From an uncultured Eubacteriales bacterium (GTDB taxonomy: Bacteria > Bacillota > Clostridia > Oscillospirales > Acutalibacteraceae), in the NCBI GenBank assembly GCA_934446475.1, contig CAKSEH010000016.1:1-37592 (forward strand): DNA of 37,592 nt, written 5' to 3'. Positions 8,150-15,500 of this stretch are shown one piece after another. The position numbers and the translations under genes are program-made. The stretch's first letter is position 1. Each line of letters starts with the position of its first letter. The notes beneath the pieces were generated by a model. That model did no database searches and was not told the origin of the DNA. It saw only the letters and a list, made by a program, of their open reading frames with translations.

Positions 8150-8743
8150 TTGGCAAGACAATATAAGAATGCGCGGAAAAGCCAAAAGCTAATTGTAAAG
8201 GATGCAGCTGCCAAGCTCGACGTTTCACCATCTACTCTCGTCGCATGGGAGTCTGAACGCAAGGCGCCTTCGATAGAAAGCTTAGAGGCCATAGCGGATC
8301 TATATCAGGTTTCTACGGATTATCTACTTGGTAGAGAGGAAACGACGCCAACACCATCTCTTCCTCTTCCCGGAGAAGTGCTAAAGATATATCACGGAAA
8401 ATCAGTCTGGTCATCCGATTACGGATGGGTACTGGTAAACTCAATTAAAAGTGTATTGATTTGTGTTGATGGTTCTATGATACCGTTTGAAAACGCCGGT
8501 TCAGTTTATGCTGCACAGCCTCCGTTCTACGAAGCATCACTTTCGGATTCAAAACCGTTAAGCAAGCAAGAGCTTCAAAACTACCAAGAAGTATGGCTTG
8601 AGCCAATCTCTCACGATACAGAGCTCAGAGAACAGCTTCGAGGAACTTACAGGGTTTATGAGCACTGGACAGAGAATAATTTCGGGAATCGTTTTTCACT
8701 CGATACCTATGGAGTCAAATGGTTGGCTTTCAGCATTAAATAA
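8150..8743 (+). CDS. XRE-family helix-turn-helix regulator
   Basis: The N-terminal ~62 residues are a Cro/C1-type HTH ('KDAAAKLDVSPSTLVAWESE' and 'LEAIADLYQVSTDYLLGRE'). The ~135-residue remainder ('WVLVNSIKSVLICVDGSMIP', 'VKWLAFSI') resembles C-terminal domains seen in phage or ICE-associated XRE proteins but I cannot name it. Start is TTG with an AAGAAGGTGG ribosome binding site 8 bases upstream; it lies 36 bp after the COG2865-type gene on the same strand. Probably a repressor of the mobile element. Length and frame look intact. Confidence 0.8.
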   Translation: MARQYKNARKSQKLIVKDAAAKLDVSPSTLVAWESERKAPSIESLEAIADLYQVSTDYLLGREETTPTPSLPLPGEVLKIYHGKSVWSSDYGWVLVNSIKSVLICVDGSMIPFENAGSVYAAQPPFYEASLSDSKPLSKQELQNYQEVWLEPISHDTELREQLRGTYRVYEHWTENNFGNRFSLDTYGVKWLAFSIK

Positions 8744-8748
8744 TAATC

Positions 8749-8782
8749 AAGGCAGGGTTGTCGTAATTGACAATCCTGCCTT
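8749..8782. terminator. Bidirectional terminator between the XRE gene and the GNAT fragment
   Basis: AAGGCAGGGTTGTC pairs with GACAATCCTGCCTT (one G-U) around a 6-base loop, with TTTTAT on the right and A/T-rich sequence on the left. It sits between two convergent genes. Confidence 0.8.
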
Positions 8783-8785
8783 TTA

Positions 8786-9307
8786 TCATAAGTATTTCTG
8801 CATATAGATCTCGCTCAAGTGTGTACCGTCCTTGAGCTTGAAAGCATTCGGACGTTCGGAAACTACACGGAAACCAAACTTTTCATACAAACGCTGAGCT
8901 CGATCATTACCTTCAATAAACTCCAGCTCCATGATCTCGGTACCACGTTTCTGTGCTGCAGCGACAAGCTCCTCGAACATTGCAGAGCCGATACCAAGGT
9001 TTCAATATTCCTTGAGTATTGCAATTGCGATAGTTGCTCGATGCGAGGTTTTCATTCCACCTCTGAAGCTGATCTCACAGTTGCCTGCAACCTCACCGTC
9101 GATATCACGGTTAATCAAAACCGTACCATCCATACGGTAAATTGCACCGGCTTCACTGGCAAGTTCTAACAGTTTCTTGTGTTGCAAACTATAGACGATC
9201 TCCGCATCCTTATAACGCAAAAACTGCCTGCGGAGTCGTTTGGCGCTCTCTCTAACGTCGTTTCTCTTCTTGAGGTCGTAGTATGCTCTTGTCTCATCAC
9301 TAATCAT
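8786..9307 (-). pseudogene. Chimera: excisionase-like N-terminus fused in frame to a GNAT acetyltransferase, with an internal TGA
   Basis: Starting at ATG 9307 (AAAGGGAC ribosome binding site), residues 1-~69 match small excisionase/DUF6462-like DNA-binding proteins of ICEs ('QFLRYKDAEIVYSLQHKKLL', 'AGAIYRMDGTVLINRDI'). From ~70 on the frame becomes a GNAT N-acetyltransferase core ('DGEVAGNCEISFRGGMKTSH', 'NLGIGSAMFEELVAAAQKRG', 'ELEFIEGNDRAQRLYEKFGF'). The fused frame is 174 codons and contains one TGA (9002-9004) exactly where GNAT relatives have Trp ('KEY-W-NLGIG'). Trp is encoded by TGG elsewhere in the island, so this is a nonsense change, not a code variant. Both partners are incomplete, so the product is probably non-functional. 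Confidence 0.7.
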
Positions 9308-9368
9308 GGTATTCAGTCCCTTTCAGATAATATTGGCTGTCATAACAAAAGCAAACCCAACGAAAAAA

Positions 9369-9409
9369 AGAGAACACCTCTTGAAATTTCTTTTAAAGAA
9401 GTGTTCTCT
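9369..9409 (-). terminator. Hairpin with T7 tract on the minus strand
   Basis: AGAGAACACCTCTT and AAGAAGTGTTCTCT pair with one mismatch over a 13-base loop. On the minus strand it is followed by TTTTTTT. It lies ~140 bp downstream of the present lysS stop and ~60 bp upstream of the excisionase-like start, so it may now terminate lysS transcripts. Confidence 0.7.
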
Positions 9410-9488
9410 ACATAGCAAGTGCTATATTTTGTTTTATCCTGTCAACTATTCATACTGCGTTACAATTCTTCAAATTGATACGAAAAAT

Positions 9489-9510
9489 TGTTGTCAATTT
9501 GTTGTCAACT
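9489..9510. repeat. Tandem direct repeat of TTGTTGTCAA near the right attachment site
   Basis: TTGTTGTCAA occurs twice with an 11-bp period, 40-60 bp from the lysS end. Short tandem repeats near an att core may be recombinase or excisionase arm sites; alternatively they are leftover coding sequence. Confidence 0.4.
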
Positions 9511-9550
9511 CGGATTTGGGATGCCGAAAGCCCTTGATTTTATCGGCTTT

Positions 9551-9580
9551 TTACTTATCCAACGGCTTCATCGTCGGGAA
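9551..9580 (-). repeat. lysS 3' end, probable right attachment site
   Basis: This is the live lysS terminus (P-T-M-K-P-L-D-K-stop). It matches 25 of 30 bases with 4349-4378 in the same orientation, 5.2 kb apart. In integration at a gene's 3' end the incoming element restores the coding tail, so this copy may have come from the element and the 4349 copy may be the original, or the reverse. Confidence 0.62.
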
Positions 9581-11053
9581 AAGAAGAACATCTCTTATAG
9601 ACGGGCTGTCCGTAAGGAGCATAACAAGTCTGTCTATACCGAACCCGAGACCGCCTGTGGGCGGCATACCGTATTCAAGAGCGGTTACATAGTCATAATC
9701 CACTTCCGATTTACAATCGGGATCTGCAGCTTTCTTTTCGGCAACCTGTTTTTCAAACCTTTCTTTTTGGTCTATCGGGTCGTTAAGTTCCGAAAAGGCA
9801 TTTCCGAACTCTGTTGCATTTATAAAATATTCAAAGCGCTCGGTAAAATTCGGGTCCCCCGGCTTTCTTTTTGCGAGCGGACTGTTTTCTACCGGATAAT
9901 CGTATATAAATGTCGGCTGAATAAGATTTTCTTCAACAAAAGCATCGAAAAGTTCCGCAAGAACGGTTCCCTTTGTCGCATTTTCGGGAACTTCCACATT
10001 TTTAGCCTTTGCGCACTGCCTTGCGTCCTCATCGGTTTTCCAATCATAATAGTTGCAGCCGGAATATTTCTTTACCGCCTCAACCATTGTCAGACGCTCC
10101 CAGTGACCCATATCTATTTGTTTGCCCTGATAAGTTATTACCTTGCTGCCGCATATCTTTTCAGCGAGCATAGTATTCATTTCCTCAACGAGATCCATAA
10201 TTCCGTGGAAATCGGTGTAAGCCTGATAAAGCTCAATCGTTGTAAACTCAGGATTGTGCTTTGTATCCATACCCTCGTTACGGAATATTCTGCCGACTTC
10301 ATAAACCTTGTTCATTCCGCCGACTATAAGTCTTTTAAGGTAAAGCTCCGTTTCTATACGAAGATACATATCCATATCGAGAGTGTTATGATGTGTTTTA
10401 AACGGACGGGCGGAAGCGCCTATTTCTATCGGAACGAGTATCGGGGTATCGACCTCTAAAAATCCTTTGGAATCGAGATAAGCCCGTATTTCTTTCAGTA
10501 TTCTTGAGCGCTTCAAAAAAGTGTCCTTAACTTCAGGGTTTACTATAAGGTCCACATAACGCTGACGGTATCTTGTATCGGTATCCTTAAGACCGTGGAA
10601 TTTTTCGGGGAGCGGAATAAGAGATTTTGAAAGCAATTCTATATGGCTGAGATGAATAGATATTTCACCGGTCTGGGTTTTAAAAACAAATCCCGAAACA
10701 CCGATAATATCGCCGATATCCCACTTTTTGAATGCAGCGTAATCCTCTTCGCCTACATCGTCTCTGCGGACATAGAGCTGAATATCACCGTCACCGTCCC
10801 TAAGGCCTACAAAGCTTGCCTTGCCCATAATTCTGCGGCTTATGATTCTTCCTGCGACGGATACTGTCTTGCCCTCAAAGTTCTCAAAATCTGATTTTAT
10901 TTCGGCAGCCGAAGCGTCTGTCTCGTATTTCGTTTTTACAAAGGGGTCGTTGCCGTTATCCTTCATAGCGGCAAGCTTCTCACGGCGAACCTTTAAAAGC
11001 TCGTTTAAATCCTGTTCCTTCTGCGGGGCGTTGTTTATGTTATTGTCACCCAT
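9551..11053 (-). CDS. lysS: Lysyl-tRNA synthetase (class II)
   Basis: Cytoplasmic enzyme that charges tRNA-Lys with lysine. The N-terminal OB-fold anticodon-binding domain (about residues 60-165; 'VSVAGRIISRRIMGKASFV') precedes the class II catalytic core. Motif 1 is 'FLKRSRILKEIRAYLDSKGF', motif 2 'VYEVGRIFRNEGMDTKHNPE' and motif 3 'TGGLGFGIDRLVMLLTDSPS'; the protein ends 'VLLFPTMKPLDK'. At 500 aa it has the standard length. The last 27 coding bases plus stop are duplicated at 4349-4378, marking this 3' end as an integration site. A terminator separates it from greA upstream, so its promoter or read-through is unclear. Confidence 0.97.
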   Translation of the reverse strand: MGDNNINNAPQKEQDLNELLKVRREKLAAMKDNGNDPFVKTKYETDASAAEIKSDFENFEGKTVSVAGRIISRRIMGKASFVGLRDGDGDIQLYVRRDDVGEEDYAAFKKWDIGDIIGVSGFVFKTQTGEISIHLSHIELLSKSLIPLPEKFHGLKDTDTRYRQRYVDLIVNPEVKDTFLKRSRILKEIRAYLDSKGFLEVDTPILVPIEIGASARPFKTHHNTLDMDMYLRIETELYLKRLIVGGMNKVYEVGRIFRNEGMDTKHNPEFTTIELYQAYTDFHGIMDLVEEMNTMLAEKICGSKVITYQGKQIDMGHWERLTMVEAVKKYSGCNYYDWKTDEDARQCAKAKNVEVPENATKGTVLAELFDAFVEENLIQPTFIYDYPVENSPLAKRKPGDPNFTERFEYFINATEFGNAFSELNDPIDQKERFEKQVAEKKAADPDCKSEVDYDYVTALEYGMPPTGGLGFGIDRLVMLLTDSPSIRDVLLFPTMKPLDK

Positions 11054-11082
11054 TTAAAGCTTCCTCTCCTTTTATTTAAAAA

Positions 11083-11105
11083 GGGCAGTTATATTATAAC
11101 CGCCC
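11083..11105 (-). terminator. Intrinsic terminator between greA and lysS
   Basis: On the minus strand GGGCGGTTAT and ATAACTGCCC pair (one mismatch) around AAT and are followed by TTTTT. It lies between the greA stop and the lysS start, so it should limit greA-lysS read-through or act as an attenuator. Confidence 0.7.
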
Positions 11106-11111
11106 GAAAAA

Positions 11112-11585
11112 TCACTTTGAAATAGCTAAAACTTTAAGTTTTATTTCTCCGGCAGGAGCCTCTGCGATAACCTCGTCTCCCACTTTCTTGCCGATAAGAG
11201 CTTTACCCACAGGGGATTCATCGGATATCTTGTTGTTAAGCGGGTCTGCCTCGGTTGAGCCGACTATACGGTATTCGCATTCTTCGTCAAACTCTTCGTC
11301 ATAGACCTTAACTTTAACGCCTATCATAACCGATTTTGCAGTTCCCTTTATATCTGAAATGATTTCAACATTTTTGAGCATAGCCTCAAGTTCAACAATT
11401 CTTGCTTCTATCTTAGCCTGCTCGTTTTTGGCTTCATCATATTCACTGTTTTCCGAAAGGTCGCCGTAACCTCTTGCTACTTTAATTTTTTCAGCTATAT
11501 CGGCACGACCGCTTGTTTTTAAGAATTCAAGCTCTTCGGTGAGCTTTTTAAGACCGTCATCTGTTATTTTAATGGGTTTTGCCAT
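11112..11585 (-). CDS. greA: Transcription elongation factor GreA
   Basis: GreA stimulates RNA polymerase to cleave backtracked transcripts. The N-terminal coiled coil (about residues 8-75) carries the conserved 'GDLSENSEYDEAKNEQAKIE' tip with acidic residues, and the C-terminal FKBP-like domain ends 'VGDEVIAEAPAGEIKLKVL'. ATG at 11585 is chosen because AAAAGGTGG lies directly upstream; an earlier in-frame GTG at 11597 is part of that ribosome binding site. The 157-residue length is typical. greA next to lysS is a common arrangement in Firmicutes. Confidence 0.96.
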   Translation of the reverse strand: MAKPIKITDDGLKKLTEELEFLKTSGRADIAEKIKVARGYGDLSENSEYDEAKNEQAKIEARIVELEAMLKNVEIISDIKGTAKSVMIGVKVKVYDEEFDEECEYRIVGSTEADPLNNKISDESPVGKALIGKKVGDEVIAEAPAGEIKLKVLAISK

Positions 11586-11702
11586 TACAGTAACCACCTT
11601 TTAATATTATATAGAGCATTACAAATTATTATATTATTATTTTTGCCCGTTGTCAAGATTTAATGACGGTGATACACCCAAAACAGCCAAAAAAATCAAA
11701 AT

Positions 11703-12203
11703 TTATGCGCTGATGTCCTCGGTGACGCTTTTGCTGTGCGGGGGACAGGCACGGTCAAATAAGAACAGGTCGGCAACATATGCGATAGCCGCACAGAACA
11801 AAAACAATAAGATCGTAACCGAATACGATAAAAATTTGCCGCCGGTGATAATTGTTCTGTTGCTGAAAGGAATAGCGATCAGCATAAAAATAGGAATGAC
11901 ATAAATGAAGGAGGCGAGAACTCTTCCTATCCTTATAAAAATCGGTTTTGCAAAAACAGTCGGAGATTTTGCTTCGTCTTTTATCCTCTCCATATCGATA
12001 ACCCAGTTATATGCAGTTGTAATAAGCGTCGCTATGCTTATGAGCAGAAAGAACCACCATTTGCTTGTTGAGGGCACTTCGGGCTTTGCAAACGAATCAA
12101 ATTAGGAAGAAGCGTTGCCTGCAGTAAGCGATATTTTATTCGAAACGGCGTATTCCCTGAACAACCACAAAAGAAGGGGAATAACGCCGACGCAGTGTAG
12201 CAT
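11703..12203 (-). pseudogene. Small multi-helix membrane protein, interrupted by an in-frame TAA
   Basis: From an ATG at 12203 (AAGGCGAGG ribosome binding site) the frame encodes 33 residues ('MLHCVGVIPLLLWLFREYAV') and hits TAA at 12102-12104. The same frame then continues 'FDSFAKPEVPSTSKWWFFLL' and three more hydrophobic helices to 11703, giving four helices in all. I do not recognise the family. Either the whole frame is a gene with a nonsense mutation or a shorter protein starts at a downstream GTG. It is convergent with nothing obvious and lies upstream of greA on the same strand. Confidence 0.45.
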
Positions 12204-12460
12204 TATCCTCGCCTTTTTGAACAGAAAGCACCGTATTTATAAGTTCTTGTTTCTCCGTAATATATCCCACCTAAAAATCAAGCAGTTTTGTATATTTTAA
12301 AAATATACCGAATTGGTATATTTTACTATGACAGTATACTATAAACAGACATTTTTTGCAACCGAAAAGCGACAGATTTTTCCTTTGTTTTAAGTGAAAT
12401 ATCCGCTTAACGAGAGAAGGAAATAAGAATAGTTAAGTAGTTGCTTTGCATAAGAAAATC
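12204..12460. promoter_or_regulatory. Intergenic region with a 25-bp palindrome and a possible sigma-factor N-terminal remnant
   Basis: AAAATATACC-gaatt-GGTATATTTT (about 12299-12323) is a perfect 10-bp-arm inverted repeat, the size of a regulator operator. On the minus strand between it and the membrane-protein ATG, a short frame reads 'EKQELINTVLSVQKGEDNAT', which resembles the first residues of an ECF sigma factor but ends within ~45 codons. No complete gene is seen. Confidence 0.35.
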
Positions 12461-12491
12461 CCCTTTCATTCGGTGAGCCCGAATGAAAGGG
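12461..12491 (-). terminator. Terminator of the large surface-protein gene
   Basis: CCCTTTCATTCGG pairs with CCGAATGAAAGGG across a short loop. On the minus strand it is followed by ATTTTC. It is 77 bp after the adhesin stop codon. Confidence 0.8.
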
Positions 12492-12567
12492 AAGACTGTT
12501 TAGAACATATGAAATAAATCCGAATTCGTTTTATGTTTACGGATCATTTCCGTCAGCTCGATTAAAT

Positions 12568-15500
12568 TTAAAGGGATATTTTTTTCTTCTTAGCGGTTAT
12601 GAAGAGTATAACGCCTGTTAAAACGGCAAGTGCCGATATACAAATTGTTATCCATAAACCGACACCGGTTATCGGCGATTTTGTCTGTGAAGAACCTTCT
12701 TTTTCCGCAATGGTAAACTGAGCTGTTGCGGTTCCGGAAACCGATTTAATGCTGAGTGTATGATTTCCAGCGGCAAGGTTCATAAGATAACCTGTTTTAA
12801 GCGTTACTTGCGCTTTTGTATCGGAAAGTGAGTAGTCGCCGGAATTGACAGACTTACCGTCAACAAGAACTTCAAGAATATCCGAAACTGCTGCGTCTGA
12901 TTCAAACACTAAGCCCTGTTCGTTGCCGAAACTGTAGCTGCCGCCGTTTCCGTTTATCATTTTAGGAACGAGTTTTCCTATCTTTTCCTTCTTTTCGTTC
13001 TTGCACAATTTGCAGGTGAATAGCAAAGTGCCTTCTTCTGCGGCAGTGGCTTCCTTAGTTACCTTTCCGTCGTCATAACTGTGCTTTACATCGCCGTGAG
13101 TGAATGTTTTGTTTTCGCTCATTTCATCGCAGCGTTTGCAGCCGTAGAAATATATCGCCGGACTTGTGCAATTTGCGTCTGATTTAAGGTGAGCGGCATC
13201 GATTATCTCTTTTTCAAAGAGGTGACCGAGCTTCTGACCGTCTTCAAAAGTCTTATCGGTGCTTATTGCGTTGCAGCGGTCGCAGCTGTAATAATAAACG
13301 GCGCAATCGGTGCAGTTTGCGTCAGATTTACGCTTTGATGCGGCTGTATCCTTCTTTACAAAATTGTGTCCGAGCGGACCTTTCTTAAAGCTGTCGGCAT
13401 TATCGTATGCAATGCTTTCGTCTATGATTCCGTTGTTATCGGCAAAGTATTTACCGCAGGAGCTGCAGCTCCAATAAGCGTCGTTTCCGCCGGTTAAGCA
13501 GGTCTGTTTTACCTGTGTATGGAATGAGAGGTTATGCTGGTGCGTTGTGTCAACCACCGTAAGGCTCAGAGATGCTTCTTCGATGGTGTCTCCGTTGACT
13601 CCGAGCGGGCTGAATACAATGCGGATTGTCCTTTCTCCCTTTTGGAGGGTTTTAAGGAAATCTTTTTTAAGTGTTATCGCATCATCGGTTGCCGTGTAAT
13701 CGGTGCCTTTAACGAGGGTAACGCCGTCGGATTTAATGTATTCAAGGACATTACCGTTTAAGGTCATACCTATTGTTATATCCTTTTGCTTGTCTGCCTT
13801 AAGGTCGAATGTTGCGGAGGATACCGAAATGCTGCTGCTTGAATAAACAACAACGCCCTGTGAATTTATTATCGTACAGTTTCCTGCATTGTCGGTTATT
13901 TTTGCATAAACTATGAATTTTTCATTCGGCTTTACGCTGAAGGACGAGCCGCTTACCCAGTTGCCGGTTTTGGAATACTGTTCGCTTGAAGCAACCTTTT
14001 GATATTCGATCGATTTAACACCGCTTAAAGCGTCGCTTCCCTTTATTTTTACATCAACATTCTTTTTAAAGAACAATCCGAAAGATATTTTATTGATGAA
14101 ACTCTTGAATGAATTTTTTTCTATTTCAATTTCACCCAAGGGAAGGGCAGAGTCCTTTTTGTATGTTACGGTCGTCGCCTCGGTAAGGATATGGTCATTA
14201 CTGTTGTAAAGGTAGAAAGTCTGAGTGTTTTCGTTCTCTTTTGAGAGAGTAAGCGAATATTCCCACTTTGAACCGTTTACGGATATATGAGTGTAACCGT
14301 TTGCGGGAGTGATAGTTATATTTCCGTTTTGCCATTTTGAAAGGTCTTTATCGGAAGTATAGTCGCTTTCGGTTATATATACCTTGTTTACGGTAACATT
14401 TGCCGTATCGTTGTATTCAAATACATAGTTTGCCGTAGAGTATCCGTTATAGTAGTAATCCACGGTGAAAGCGGTCGTTCCCGTAACCCTTGTGTCGGGA
14501 CTTGTTTTCGGGCGTGCGTAAGGTGCTTTGAAGCCCGAAATATTATTTTCGTTTTCGCCGTTTACAAATCCTTTTACGATAACTTTGAGCGTGCCGGGGA
14601 GATACTGCGCCTTCTTAACGATTACATCTTCAACCGAAACGCTGAGCTTGGCGGGGGTTATCTTGAACTTCCAGCTGCTTGAAGTAAGACCGTCTGCAGC
14701 ACTGTATACGGAGCTTTCCGCAACATTTATTTTAACAGTGTATGTTCCGGCGTTCTTCGGAGCATCGGAAAGCTTGTTGCCGTCAGAGTCATAATACAAA
14801 ACCGTTATTTTTCCGCAGGTTATACCCGACTTAGCGGTAACGGAAGCAGTCTTTTTCTGACCGCTGTAGGAAAGATCGGAAGGAGCGGTGAAGATAAAGT
14901 CCGCACTTTTGTGCTGCTTAAGATTTTTTGTCATAACGATATCGCCGTTCTTAAGCTCCGTGATATAAGCCGAATCTTCACTGTCAATCTTTGAAAGATC
15001 GCTTTTGGTTATTGTATATCCGCTTGCGGGTTTTGCAACCGTGGGATATTTGGGATAACAAAGGCTTACCGAGAGCGGAGAACCTGTAAGCGCACCGGAT
15101 ATTATAAGGTTCTTTTTACCGTCGGTATTGTTATTGTTCATAAGGGCGATATTGCTTACCGAGGAATCCGAAAGCTTGTTGTTCGATATATAAGGGCTAT
15201 CTTTAATTTCAAGCTGCGCTGCCGAAGCTATTCCTCCGCCGTAATTTTTGGCGGTATTCTCTTTTATGCTTCCGCCGTATATCCTGCTGATGCCGCCGTC
15301 TAAGTAAACGCCTCCGCCGAAATCAGCGCTGTTTTTGGAAATAAGACCGCCGTACATATTAAATTCGGCGTCTGTGCACATATAAACGCCGCCGCCGATA
15401 TATGCTTTGTTTTCGGTTATTGTTCCGCCGTACATATTAACGACTGCGCCTTTAACAGTGTACACAGCACCGCCACCGGTTCTGTATGAGTTGTATCCCG

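Noticed and set aside
8786..9307. Alternative genetic code (TGA = Trp) or a recoded phage
   Set aside because: TGG encodes Trp in neighbouring genes and TGA serves as a normal stop elsewhere; other nearby nonsense codons are TAA, so simple gene decay is the better explanation.
9488..10459. 323-aa plus-strand frame opposite lysS
   Set aside because: Cys/Phe-rich low-complexity antisense translation of a certain lysS; no homology or start signal.
9551..11105. T-box or lysine riboswitch in front of lysS
   Set aside because: Only ~58 bp separate greA and lysS and hold a simple terminator; no T-box or L-box elements are visible.
12299..12323. Palindrome as a rho-independent terminator
   Set aside because: AT-rich arms and no T-tract beyond the symmetric one; more like a protein-binding operator.
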